DNA from: Aphrocallistes beatrix | Taxonomy: Eukaryota > Porifera > Hexactinellida > Sceptrulophora > Aphrocallistidae | Direction: 5' to 3' | Length of the DNA: 64,000 nt | Assembly (NCBI GenBank): GCA_963281255.1 | Contig: OY725488.1 | Location: 10,141,524 to 10,205,523 of the forward strand | In this document: positions 22,095-32,089 of the stretch, in pieces | Numbering within the stretch: the first letter of the stretch is position 1 | How the letters are laid out: each line of letters opens with the position of its first letter | Notes under the pieces: generated by a model | The model's database searches: none | The model's input: only the letters and a program-made list of their open reading frames with translations | What the model was told of the DNA's origin: nothing | Program-made: the position numbers and the translations under genes

Positions 22095-23369
22095 TTAGTT
22101 GATAATGTTGAATTGTTTGAGTTGATTCGATTTATTTCTGCTAACAGTGACAATGGAACCAAAATCATTCACTGATATCCCAAAATGATTTTTGAACTGT
22201 CCTTTCTCAGATCGTTTCTCACCAAACTGAGTGAGTAGCTCTCCTTCATTGGAAAATATCTTCACTTTAGAGTCTCCTTGGTCTGTTACTAAGATGTTTT
22301 GTTGCTGATCTAGACAAAAACAAAAAGCATTGTCAATGCTATCTTTCTTAACAACACATCTTGTCAGAATTCCTTCTATAGAAAATGCTTGAATTGGAAA
22401 ATCAGTGTAGATTAGCAAAATGTAAAACAATCCTTGAGACAGAGAAATATCTCTGATTTCAGTTTCTTGTTGACAGAATTCAGTCTTGAGAGATATTCTG
22501 TTCTCTTCAATCAAATCTAGAGTTAACACTATTAGAGTCATTCCATTCAGTTTTCCGACATAAATATAAATATTCTCTGTACAGATACCTCCGAGATAAA
22601 AATCATAAGATTTAGAGCTTTCCTTCTTCTCAGTGAAGTTATTCAATTTCAGAATTGCTGTATCACACTGTACGTAGATTGATTGGTTGCAAAATATGAT
22701 ATTTTGTGGAAAATTCAATTTGACATCTTTCACAGATCTAATCCATTCTCCTTCTCTAGAGAAAATCTGAATTCTGTGATTCGGTTGTTCAGCTACATAA
22801 ATATTCTCATTCATAGGATGAGCCGCTATACCCCATGGATCATAGAGTTGATTGTCTCCAGTTCCTCTGTCGCATTTACTCCATTTCAGTTGGTACCGAG
22901 TATCTTCATTATAAACTAGATTCTGTTGATCATAACGACACATTCTATTTATACAATCTTTCAATTCATCCATTCTCCACGTTAACTTCACATTAGGAAT
23001 ATCAACATCCATTTCTCTTTTCACCGAATCGATCGAATCTGAAATATGGATTTTAGGTTTTGATGTTGGGTTCAATTCTTTGAACTTTTTTTCCATTTCT
23101 AATTTGTATGCCTCAATATCTTCAATTACTTTCTGAGTTTCAGTTTTCTTCCTATCCATTCCAGTACTCACCTCTTCCCAAATAATGTTCAATTCTCGGA
23201 TTATTTCTTCTTCTTTCTTTTCGATTAGACTTATCATTTCTTTGCTGACTCTTCTCACTTCCAACTTCTTCCTTTCTATCATTTCTCTAAACGAGTTCAG
23301 TTTACTCTGGAGTTTGTTACTCACTCCGAATAAACTAACAGGACCAGATCCTGGATCTGCTGTTGCCAT
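22095..23369 (-). CDS. Coiled-coil plus NHL propeller protein 1 (TRIM-like, no RING)
   Basis: A 424-residue protein. Residues about 20-120 are a charged coiled coil (FREMIERKKLEVRRVSKEM onward). A linker with PNVKLTWRMDELKDCINRMC (about 126-144) is nearly invariant among the paralogues. Residues about 165-420 form an NHL propeller: NENIYVAEQPNHRIQIFSREG and NILVTDQGDSKVKIFSNEGE are clear blades. This is the C-terminal half of a TRIM-NHL protein without RING or B-box, so ubiquitin-ligase activity is not expected; binding or scaffolding is inferred. MATADPGSGP at the start is shared by all copies. Single exon. Same-strand tandem with the 24.7-26.0 kb gene; a third copy is at 51.8-53.1 kb. Confidence 0.88.
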   Translation of the reverse strand: MATADPGSGPVSLFGVSNKLQSKLNSFREMIERKKLEVRRVSKEMISLIEKKEEEIIRELNIIWEEVSTGMDRKKTETQKVIEDIEAYKLEMEKKFKELNPTSKPKIHISDSIDSVKREMDVDIPNVKLTWRMDELKDCINRMCRYDQQNLVYNEDTRYQLKWSKCDRGTGDNQLYDPWGIAAHPMNENIYVAEQPNHRIQIFSREGEWIRSVKDVKLNFPQNIIFCNQSIYVQCDTAILKLNNFTEKKESSKSYDFYLGGICTENIYIYVGKLNGMTLIVLTLDLIEENRISLKTEFCQQETEIRDISLSQGLFYILLIYTDFPIQAFSIEGILTRCVVKKDSIDNAFCFCLDQQQNILVTDQGDSKVKIFSNEGELLTQFGEKRSEKGQFKNHFGISVNDFGSIVTVSRNKSNQLKQFNIIN

Positions 23370-23440
23370 TATGGAGCTATTATTTCAATTAAGAACAGTT
23401 CAGTTATATAAAAGTATATTTTATTCAGAATGTCTAATTT
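23370..23440 (-). promoter_or_regulatory. Conserved core promoter of NHL gene 1
   Basis: On the minus strand a CTTTTATATAACTGAACTG block (about 23403-23421) lies only about 35-50 bp upstream of the ATG, and the surrounding roughly 100 bp are conserved upstream of the paralogues at 25967 and 53094. TATATAA is TATA-like. If used, the 5' leader would be very short. Inferred from conservation and position only. Confidence 0.4.
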
Positions 23441-24129
23441 AATTCATTCAAATACTTTAGTAAAAACATCCCATTGAAATACTATACTCTTACATAGGAC
23501 TACAGTTTCTGATATATTTCTTGGAATATACCTGGTTTGTATTTTGTTAATTTTATCAGTATTCCTATAGTTCAGGGATATATATCGGATTTCAGAGTAA
23601 ATGGGAAGATAGATCTTTCTTCCATTTTAAGACAATTAAATCATATAGGTGAATAAATCAACGGTAATTTAATTTAATTTTTAAACATAGATAAATAATA
23701 ATTCCTAGAAATAAACTCACTGATAACTAGAGGAGTACAGTGAATAAGCAGGATAGAGTCTGCATTCTATACGAAAGAAATATAGACAGATTTAATCCAA
23801 CCTGGATCTCAGATTGACTCTGAGATCTGAATCTTATTCTCTAAACTTAAACTACGTTTTGATTCAGGTTTCTTGAAGTCTAATTTAACCAAGTATTTTA
23901 TAGTTGAATGCTAGAACGAATTCTGTAATTACAAAAGTATTTATTTCATTTGACAGAGTTTTCATTCTAAAGCTTAGTTTAATACTTAGGTTTTAACTTA
24001 AAAGTTTAATAATCCCTACCTTTGGCATGGGAAAACATAACTTTCAATTTTTACATCTTCATACTTAGTTGTGCAACAGCTTCTACGAAATAATGTAACT
24101 GTAATAGATTAAATATGAGAAGTTTGGTG

Positions 24130-24280
24130 GACTATTTTTAATTAATTATTAATTAATTAACCCGCGCTTGGCGAGGTGTTTTGTTGCGTCATTTCCGGTT
24201 TAAGCCATTTTGGGCGGGGAAGCCATACAAGTTTGGGGTCTTACTATAAATAGAAAAACCACTAAGCCAACCGAAGGTAA
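24130..24280. repeat. Dispersed repeat (TTCCGGTTTAAGCCATTTT), copy 2
   Basis: TTCCGGTTTAAGCCATTTTG, GCGGGGAAGCCAT and CTATAAATAGAAAAACC form the inverse of the blocks at 4170-4320, next to a TTAATTAATTAA run. Noncoding. The rest of 23441-24695 shows no gene. Confidence 0.5.
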
Positions 24281-24695
24281 TAATGTTAAGTTAGAAACTA
24301 GAATAAGCGTAAAACTTACTCGAATAAGACTACCAATAATTTGAGCTGCTAGGTAGTACGTTGTGAATATAAATGATGAGTTTAAGATAAATATTTCAGA
24401 TCAGAGATTAGTTTCCTACATATTTAGGATTCTAGAGTAGATCTACTACGTTTAAACAATCTATCTCAAGACCAAAGTGTTTTAACCTATGCTATCTAGT
24501 GTCACTAATTCTATTTTAAATAGCAGTAATTAATAGTATCATTTCAACACAAGATAAATAGCCATAAACTCAAAAATTTCAAATGGAATCTGTTTGGTAC
24601 AAATGTAAATAAACATAAAACTAACAAAGTCAAAAGCCAATTAAGATACAAGTCAAAAAATAAATGCAAGTTTGCATATTATCTAATATAGAAGA

Positions 24696-25967
24696 TTATG
24701 AAAGGGAAAATATTTGCAATATATGACTCTTATTCCAGTCAACAGTAACCATAGTTCCAAAATCATCCACTGATACCCCAACAAGACCTTGAAAATGTCC
24801 TTTTTTAGATCCTTTCTCCCCGAATTGAGTGAGTAGATTCCCTTCATTGGAAAATGTCCTCACTTTAGAGTCTCCATAGTCTGCTACTAAGATGTTGTGT
24901 TGCTGATCTAGACAGAAACAAAAAGCGCTGTTAATGCTATCTTTCTTAACAACACATCTTGTCAGAGTGCCTTCTCTAGAAAATGCTTGAATTGGAAATT
25001 CTGTATTGAACAGAAAAATATAAAACAATTCTTGAAATAGAGATATATCTCCAATTTGAGTATCTTGTTTAGCGAATACCGTTTTGAGAGATATTCTGTT
25101 TTCTTCAACCAAGTCTAGAGTTAACACTATTAGAGTCATTCCATTCAGTTTCCCGACATAAATATGGATATTATCTGTACAGATACCTCTGAGAGGAAAA
25201 TCATAAGATATTGACTTTTCTTTCTTCTCAGTGGAATCATTCAATTTCAGAATTGATTTACTACATTGTACGTAAGTTGATTGGTTGTGAAGTAGAATAT
25301 TTTGTGGATTTTTCATTTCGTCATCTTTCACAGATCTGATCCATTCTCCTACTCTAGAGAAAATCTGAACTCTGTGATTCCATTGGTCAGCTACATATAT
25401 ATTCTCATTCATAGGATTAGTCGCTATACCCAATGGATTATAGAGTTGATTGTCTCCTCTTCCACCGCCGCACTTACTCCATTTCAGTTGATACCGAGTA
25501 TCTTCATTATAAACTAGATTCTGTTGATCACAACGACACATTCTATTTACACAATCTTCCAATTCATCCATTCTCCACGTTAACTTCACATTCGGAATAT
25601 CAATATCTATTTTTCTTTTCGCTTTTTCAATTGCTTTAGACAATTCGGGGAATTCTGTTTCAGTTTGATTGATCTTTTGAAATAACTCTTCAATCTCCTT
25701 TTTTCTATCTTCTAATTCTCCAATTACTGTCTGAGTTTCAGATGTATTCTTCTCCATTCTAGCACTCACTTCTTCCCAAATAGTATTCAATTCTCCGATT
25801 ATTGCTTCTTCTTTCTGTTCGATAAGCCGTCTCATTTCTTTGCTGACAGTTCGTACTTCCAACTTCTTCCTTTCGATCACTTCTCTAAACGAGTTTACTT
25901 TACTCTGGAATTTTTTACTCACTCCGAATAAACTAACAGGACCAGATCCTAGATCTGCTGTTGCCAT
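24696..25967 (-). CDS. Coiled-coil plus NHL propeller protein 2
   Basis: A 423-residue paralogue of the 22-kb gene. It has the MATADLGSGP start, coiled coil about residues 20-115 (VIERKKLEVRTVSKEMRRLI), the invariant PNVKLTWRMDELEDCVNRMC linker, and an NHL propeller from about 165 with NENIYVADQWNHRVQIFSRVG and NILVADYGDSKVRTFSNEG. The propeller has canonical VAD and HRVQIF signatures throughout and looks functional. Single exon, same strand as and about 1.3 kb upstream of NHL gene 1, consistent with tandem duplication. No RING, B-box, signal peptide or membrane segment. Confidence 0.88.
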   Translation of the reverse strand: MATADLGSGPVSLFGVSKKFQSKVNSFREVIERKKLEVRTVSKEMRRLIEQKEEAIIGELNTIWEEVSARMEKNTSETQTVIGELEDRKKEIEELFQKINQTETEFPELSKAIEKAKRKIDIDIPNVKLTWRMDELEDCVNRMCRCDQQNLVYNEDTRYQLKWSKCGGGRGDNQLYNPLGIATNPMNENIYVADQWNHRVQIFSRVGEWIRSVKDDEMKNPQNILLHNQSTYVQCSKSILKLNDSTEKKEKSISYDFPLRGICTDNIHIYVGKLNGMTLIVLTLDLVEENRISLKTVFAKQDTQIGDISLFQELFYIFLFNTEFPIQAFSREGTLTRCVVKKDSINSAFCFCLDQQHNILVADYGDSKVRTFSNEGNLLTQFGEKGSKKGHFQGLVGVSVDDFGTMVTVDWNKSHILQIFSLS

Positions 25968-26060
25968 TATAGATTTGCTATTATTTCAATTAAGAACAGT
26001 TCAGTTATATAAAGTATATTTATTCAGAATTTCTAATTCAATTCATTTAAATACTTTAGT
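25968..26060 (-). promoter_or_regulatory. Conserved core promoter of NHL gene 2
   Basis: ACTTTATATAACTGAACTG on the minus strand (about 26001-26015) is about 40 bp upstream of the ATG and matches the promoter region of NHL gene 1. The similarity extends further, through the TACTCTTGCGTAGGACTAC region to about 26180, so duplication carried the promoter along. Confidence 0.4.
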
Positions 26061-26863
26061 AATAATATCTCATTGAAATACTATACTCTTGCGTAGGACT
26101 ACAGTTTCTGAAATATTTCCTTTAATACACCTACAATGGTTTGTACTTGTATTATATTTATTTACATCAGTACTCCAATAGCTCAGAGATATGTATCAGA
26201 TTTCAGAACCCAGTCGTAATGTAAAATTACAGATTTGGGGATCTATGTGCATGGGAGGGTGTGTCCCTATTTTCTTTTCGATCCCCCCAGATATTTATCC
26301 ATCCAAACTGTGGCGGATTCGAAAATTAAATTATAAGTGGTTGGTAACTATCAAACCACAACACTTATGCAATGCTTACATATCTTATGCCATTAGATAG
26401 TGCAGCGCTCTCCATAGATCCGGCCTGCGTCGGAAATTCAGTACCTATAGTTAGTTACTGGGTTAGTATACTATAGATAGTTGCATTTTATGATTCTGAG
26501 ATCTGAACATATGTACTATATAGAAGTGAATTTTTAAGTTACAACAATAACAAGCAAAATTGAAAGAATTTGGTAAATTATAATAAAATTGGCTTCAGCT
26601 TCAAGGAACTTAGCCCTTGGAACCCACTGGGGGCTTATGGACAACTCTCCTACAAGAATTATCTTAGATCTGCTCCCTGATCATAAATTCATAATAATAT
26701 CGTTACCAATATTATTAAGCTCGAATGGTAAACTCTTCCTTGAAAACAAATCAGAAAAGAGTGCATCAGATAAACTACTTGAACATATGTTAAATCCTAT
26801 ATTTGTATACGCTAATTTTATAGGTTACAAAGGTAAATAATATTGCTCTTAGCCACAAACTAT

Positions 26864-28936
26864 CTATTTAGTCGCTCCACTAAGTCTCATCAATTCAAAT
26901 AGACGTTCAATTTCCATCTTGTAGGCTTTAGCAACTTCGTTTCGCTTTAACTTGAAAGTAGGAGTGAGCATGTCATTCTCAACGGTGAACTGTTCTGGTA
27001 TAAAACACATCTGTTTTACACGCTCGAAAGCATTCAGACCACACTGATGGCCATCATCATCCAGCTCACTAATTATTTGTTTCGCCAGTTCTTTGTCCCG
27101 ACACATTTCCTCCAAACTTGTGCCTTTCACCCCCTTCTTCCCTGCCCATCCCGAGAAGGTGTCAGGATCCGGTACCAGGATCGCTATTGGGAAGGGGTAG
27201 AGTGAGTTAGCGTGTACGAATGCCTGCATGACAGCTGGATGACGCGTGTAGCAGTTTTCGATCTTTTCCGGTGCAATGTATTCTCCGTTTGAAAGCTTGA
27301 CGATATGCTTCTTCCTATCAATAATCTTGAGACAGCCGTTGGCACACCACTTCCCGATATCTCCTGAGTGAAGCCATCCATCTGCGTCCAGAGCTTCCCT
27401 GGTTTTCTCTTCATTAAGAAGATAACCTTTGAACACGTTGGGTCCTTTGAAGCACACCTCTCCTTCACCATTATTAGCGTAATATCCCATATCAGGCACA
27501 TCAACCACTTTTATAATGTTACAAGCTATAGGTGGGCCTACGTGTCCAGCTATGGACTCACCAGGTAAAGTCACCGTACCACATGCAGTGCTTTCGGTCT
27601 GTCCGTATCCCTCAAGCACTATGCAACCCAATGCTGATCTCAGGAATGATAGGACTTCAGGGCTTAAAGGAGCTGCGCCAGTAACAGCTATCCGAACTCG
27701 TCCGCCTAGGCCTGTTTGTATTTTTTTGAAAATTAATTTATCCCAAATAGTCGTTCTGCAAATTATTCCCTTCGCTAGATCTGCTTGTTTACTCCTCATG
27801 GCCATTTGAAACAGTTTCTTTTTGATTGGGCTCGCATTGACGGCCGCCATTGTCTTATCGTAGATTCTATTTAGGAGCCTTGGAACGGAAACGAATATGG
27901 TGGGGCGACAGGCAGCAATGTCATCCATAAGCAGTTTGATATCTCCTTGGAAAAAGCAGATCTTACAACCGTGCATGATGAGTCCAGTTTGCATGGTCCT
28001 TTCCATCATGTGCGCGAGTGGAAGGTAGGAAAGGTAGGCGTCATCAGTCGTTAAATTTAGTTCCCTGAGCATAGTGTACAACGCTCCTGCACAGGCTGAT
28101 ATTAAATTAGCATGAGTCAACTTTGCCCCCTTCGGTTTGCCAGTGGTGCCTGAAGTATAGCAGATTGTAGCTAGATCATCAGGTTTCGGTGCAAAATTGG
28201 GGATACGATTAGTTCGACCTTCTTCTTCTACAGTTTTCATCGCAACCAATTCAATTTGGTATTGATTTGCTACTGCCAATTCTTCCTGGGTGACCGGGCC
28301 TATCTTCACTACTAGTTTAGGAACTTTTGTACTCGCGACTATCCTGAATCGATCTATAAACCTGTCAGCTGACAGCACCACTACTTCTGTGTTAGCTTGT
28401 GTTATAATGTGTTCTATCGCCTCACGTCCCAGAGTGTCGTAGAGTGGGACTGACACCTGACTGTACGCGTTACAAGCCTGCTCCACTATCACCCACTCTG
28501 GACAGTTCTTGCTCGCCATTCCTATAAAGGTACCTTGTCCTGCAATGTGACCGCGATTGATGAGCCCACTCCCGAAGTTGTTGATTCTCTCCTGCACCTG
28601 TGCATACGTCTGGTATCTGAAAGGCATATCCGGCTGTCGCGTTCCGTAGCATGGAAGGTCTCTAGCTATCCTCAACCCGCGCTGAAAGCCTTCGTACAAC
28701 GTTTTAACTTCTGGATACAAGAGGTCAATCAGGTCACAGTTTTCGTTTAAGATCGCATTGACACGGATACTCTCGTCTCCTCCTGGGAGAGGTTTCGACT
28801 GCATGTTCTTATCCACAAGCATTTGTATGGGTGCAGGACGACGAGTTAGATACGCGTACGCTATCCCGAATAGCCCTAAGAGCCCTGTTAACACAAGGGC
28901 TTCGAACGAGAAGGGCAAGTTTGCGAGTGCAGACAT
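26864..28936 (-). CDS. Long-chain-fatty-acid-CoA ligase (ACSL1/5/6 type), intronless
   Basis: A 690-residue AMP-forming ligase that activates long-chain fatty acids to acyl-CoA at the ER or outer mitochondrial membrane. An N-terminal hydrophobic segment (about 11-30) followed by RR fits the membrane anchor of this class. The ATP-binding P-loop TSGTTGKPKGAK is at 261-272, the GYGQTES block is present, and DGWLHSGDIG, IIDRKKHIVKLSNGEYIAPEKIE and a C-terminal KLKRNEVAK (catalytic-lysine region) follow in order. Length is normal and the frame is complete. Lack of introns over 2 kb is unusual for an animal ACSL and may mark a retrocopy or lineage-specific intron loss. The neighbours are NHL genes with no pathway link. 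Confidence 0.95.
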   Translation of the reverse strand: MSALANLPFSFEALVLTGLLGLFGIAYAYLTRRPAPIQMLVDKNMQSKPLPGGDESIRVNAILNENCDLIDLLYPEVKTLYEGFQRGLRIARDLPCYGTRQPDMPFRYQTYAQVQERINNFGSGLINRGHIAGQGTFIGMASKNCPEWVIVEQACNAYSQVSVPLYDTLGREAIEHIITQANTEVVVLSADRFIDRFRIVASTKVPKLVVKIGPVTQEELAVANQYQIELVAMKTVEEEGRTNRIPNFAPKPDDLATICYTSGTTGKPKGAKLTHANLISACAGALYTMLRELNLTTDDAYLSYLPLAHMMERTMQTGLIMHGCKICFFQGDIKLLMDDIAACRPTIFVSVPRLLNRIYDKTMAAVNASPIKKKLFQMAMRSKQADLAKGIICRTTIWDKLIFKKIQTGLGGRVRIAVTGAAPLSPEVLSFLRSALGCIVLEGYGQTESTACGTVTLPGESIAGHVGPPIACNIIKVVDVPDMGYYANNGEGEVCFKGPNVFKGYLLNEEKTREALDADGWLHSGDIGKWCANGCLKIIDRKKHIVKLSNGEYIAPEKIENCYTRHPAVMQAFVHANSLYPFPIAILVPDPDTFSGWAGKKGVKGTSLEEMCRDKELAKQIISELDDDGHQCGLNAFERVKQMCFIPEQFTVENDMLTPTFKLKRNEVAKAYKMEIERLFELMRLSGATK

Positions 28937-29339
28937 ACTGTGTTATAAAATATTTGAATTACTCCAATTTATCAGTTCATAGAAGGGGGAAGAGCCTAAA
29001 GATCACGAGATATCAAATGCACTACTTTATGACTGTATTATGTAACTGTATTAAATTTCTGGATTTGTTGTTGCTGGATGTGTGAAGTGGATTTTGTCAA
29101 ATTGAATTATCTCAAGACAAATCGAATTAATTTCTGGCTATGGCAAAGATCCTAAAAACATATTTTTACACTTTACTTAAGATGTATATACTTGTAAATG
29201 TAAGTGTAGTACAAGTAGATTCATCGCAATGGTTATAAACTATTTAAATCCATTAATTAGTTGCTAGGTGGTTTAGTATTAAATAAATTACTTGTGGCTT
29301 TGCAAATTCTGTAAATGTTAAATATGATTACAACTGTTT

Positions 29340-29642
29340 ACATGGTTCATCAGTGGCGGATCCAGGAGGGGTTGTGGGGTTGCACGGAATTAAGAAAAGT
29401 AGCAACTGCATGTTTTTTCATCAATATCGAATTCTTCTGGAACGTTACACAACTGTGCAGTGCGGAAGGTCAATGGGGACCAGTTGAATACGTTGGTTGT
29501 CAGAGAACCATATTCGTGTCGATCCAGGCCACAAATACAATGAGTAAAACCGGGGTTCTTACAGCTATGGAGAACATAGGCGCCAAGTATGGGTACCTGG
29601 GGGGGTAGGGGGCGCTCCCCCCCCAGGTTTGGAGCCTGTGGG
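29340..29642. repeat. GC-rich repeat patch with CAGTGGCGGATCCAGG end
   Basis: CAGTGGCGGATCCAGG at about 29352 resembles hAT TIR starts, and a G-run/C-run palindrome lies at 29599-29625. Small open frames across it on both strands are not credible genes. I could not pair the two ends. The rest of 28937-29778 shows no gene. Confidence 0.35.
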
Positions 29643-29778
29643 AGGCCGTGGTGGTGGACAATGGAGCAATGGAGGAAGCTGTGGTATGGCAGGACTTCAC
29701 ACAAACTTATAGGTTACAACCGTAGACTACTTAATACTATGGACTGTCGATTCTCCTACTCGGGTCCATTGTGTATTA

Positions 29779-30172
29779 TTGACATCTCGTAACCCACTCA
29801 AGTTAGACATGGGAAATGTATTATCATTAGATAGGAAGTCTTATTTTTGGAATCAATTGGTCATGTTGGCTGACCACAACTATGTGTGGAATGTGAGTTA
29901 TGTAGTTTTACTCTTGTTTTTCACAGATTAAGATACATTTTGGCGATATTCTCACCTGTTTTAAGCGCATTTTACAGCGTTATTAATGTATGATTTTCAA
30001 AATAATCAGGGACGGGTTGATTCGAAAAATGTGAGGTTTTCTAAAGGAATGTTGTTACATTCCAGCGTTGCTATGGAAACGCATTTACAATTTGAGCCTA
30101 TATCTTGAAAGCCATTGTTGCTATACATTCAAATGTATTTGATAGATAATAGGCTACTTTATATTAGCTCCT
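29779..30172 (+). repeat. Dispersed 0.39-kb repeat, copy 1
   Basis: About 390 bp from ACATCTCGTAACCCACTC to AATAGGCTACTTTATATTAG matches 53455-53848 in the same orientation with scattered substitutions. Shared blocks include AAGATACATTTTGGCGATATT and TGTTGTTACATTCCAGCGTTGCTATG. Noncoding; unidentified interspersed repeat. Confidence 0.8.
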
Positions 30173-30245
30173 AATACATTTTGTTACATTAAATCTTAAG
30201 GTTTACGAGATATGATGCAATTTATTAAATATGGTTCATAAATTA

Positions 30246-31576
30246 CAGGGTGTCTCAAAATTATTGCCCTATTGTATTTTTATCCATAAAATATTAGAAT
30301 AGAGAGATATATGATCGGTCATTTGGATATATAATTTCCATCTAGTTTAATACAAGATTTTATCCTCTCGGGCATTCCATCTATCAGAGCTTTTAGATAA
30401 TTTGGTTTTATGGATGACCAGGCCGATTCGAGCTGTATTTTTAGGTCACAAATACTTTTGGTGGTGTCCATCTTGTTTAGCTCTTCATGAAGATATCCCC
30501 ACAGGTTCTCAATTGGGTTTAAGTCAGGAGAGTTGCCTGGCCATTGTGGTTTATCCCAAAAGTTAGCTAGGTTCCTCTTGCACCAATCTTGGGTTTTTTT
30601 GGACGTGTGAGCAGGGGCGCCGTCCTGCATAAAAACAGCTTTTGACATGTTTTTGAGCATTTTTCTATCCAAAACAGATCCATTTTCACGGGTTCTGTGA
30701 AGAGTCTCCAAACAGGACTTTGCCAGGATTTCATCTATATAGTAAGCTGTATTTACTGTTTGTTTGGGAGGGATGAAGTGCAATTTAGAGATCGCTCGAA
30801 AGCTCATCATCCTCCAAACCATAAATTTCGGAGGAAATTTGACAGTTTCATGTGGGATGATATTTGAGCCATCTCTTGCCCAAATCCTGTCATTTTGACG
30901 ATTTGTGGGATGAAATAGCTCAAATGAAGACTCATCAGACCAAAGGATGTTTCTCCAGTCAGCGACAGTCCAGTTCTCCTTTGCCAGACAGAAATTTAAT
31001 CTGTTTTCTCTCTGTTTTGAGGAAAGTTTGGGCTGTTTTGGTCGCTTATAGGGTCGAACTTGCAAATCTTTCCTCAAATAGCGATGGACAGTGTCTTTCG
31101 AGACAGGTACACATGTCCTCGTAATTTGTGTAGCGATTAATCGCGTAGATTTGTGTCGCTTTCCCAGAGATTTTGCGATCATGATCTTAGACCGCCGATT
31201 CAGCTTTTTTGGCCTTCCAGCCCCTTTCCTATGCTGAAGATCTTTTGAACAATTGTATCTTGCCCACCATCTTCGAACTGTTCTAATATCCTTCCCAAGT
31301 TCCTTTGCTACAGAAATCTGAGTAGAACCAGCGAGTAACATCCCAATAGCGCGATTTCTGACCTGTAACTTTCCATCGTCAACATCCATATCGGCCAATA
31401 AAACAAGACAAGAGAAAAAAAATATATTTCGTAAATATTTTCAAGGTACGTAGATAAATCTTCAAGTTATATTTCAATACTTGAGTTACTATAACTGAAG
31501 TCTATACTGATTTGAGGTAGATTTATAATCCATACTGTATAGACTTACAATAGGGCAATAATTTTGAGACACCCTG
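30246..31576 (-). mobile_element. Complete Tc1-like transposon, 31-bp TIRs, TA target duplication
   Basis: CAGGGTGTCTCAAAATTATT at 30246 and its exact inverse ending at 31576 are matched over 31 bp. TA flanks both ends (30244-30245 and 31577-31578). The 1331-bp element holds one intact transposase on the minus strand. Identical TIRs and an open transposase argue for recent insertion. Confidence 0.95.
30319..31398 (-). CDS. Tc1/IS630-family transposase, DD37E type, intact (359 aa)
   Basis: It cuts and pastes DNA at TA sites. The N-terminal helix-turn-helix region (about 10-110) includes the AT-hook-like GRPKK at 61-65. Catalytic residues are D155 (WSDESSF), D259 (MQDGAPAHTS) and E297 (SPDLNPIENLW). 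The gap between the second Asp and the Glu is 37 residues, so it is DD37E rather than the DD34E of classic Tc1. The reading frame is complete. VWRMMSF carries Arg where many relatives have Gly. It sits centrally between perfect TIRs, so it could be active. Confidence 0.95.
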   Translation of the reverse strand: MADMDVDDGKLQVRNRAIGMLLAGSTQISVAKELGKDIRTVRRWWARYNCSKDLQHRKGAGRPKKLNRRSKIMIAKSLGKRHKSTRLIATQITRTCVPVSKDTVHRYLRKDLQVRPYKRPKQPKLSSKQRENRLNFCLAKENWTVADWRNILWSDESSFELFHPTNRQNDRIWARDGSNIIPHETVKFPPKFMVWRMMSFRAISKLHFIPPKQTVNTAYYIDEILAKSCLETLHRTRENGSVLDRKMLKNMSKAVFMQDGAPAHTSKKTQDWCKRNLANFWDKPQWPGNSPDLNPIENLWGYLHEELNKMDTTKSICDLKIQLESAWSSIKPNYLKALIDGMPERIKSCIKLDGNYISK

Positions 31577-32089
31577 TATATTGCATCATATCTCGAAAAC
31601 CTTAAGATTTACCGATTAAACCAATTACATTTTAATTCTACTATAGTCCGAGATTTTCGATTCCCTAGGTGACAACAAAATAGCTGCAGATCGATATTTG
31701 AGTGTCTAAGATTTTAAAAGAGACCAAAAGTGTAAATCCAGAATAATGCCCAATTTATCCTATATTATAATGGCATTTATCAATTTAGGCGTATGAAAAT
31801 TTATGGGGTTGAAATTAGGAGCATATCTCTGGAGGGCAGTATAATTCCCTGTTTGTAACGAATTGATCATAGAAACTACCAGGCACAGAAAGCTTATTTT
31901 TAGCTATGGCTCCACTAGGTTCTGACCTCAGACGAAAATGTCGAGTGATGGAATTATGACGTCATTATCACTTTTATAGTTATAAATTTCAATTTTTCGA
32001 CTATTACTCAGCCATTTTAGGTGATAGAAGCCTTAAATTTTGATAGAATGTGTAGTATATTAATATATCTCAAATATAATACAGCTTTC

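Larger units (their letters stand above)
30190..31611. repeat. 32-bp inverted repeat bracketing the Tc1-like element
   Basis: TAAATCTTAAGG...GATGCAAT (30190-30221) and ATTGCATC...CTTAAGATTTA (31580-31611) are inverse copies just outside the transposon ends. Removing the transposon brings the arms to within about 25 bp of each other, so the transposon landed in the loop of an existing palindrome. Confidence 0.75.

Noticed and set aside
26589-26840. An 83-residue plus-strand protein near the acyl-CoA synthetase 3' end
   Set aside because: No motif, no start context and no homologue that I recognise; probably chance in the 3' flank.
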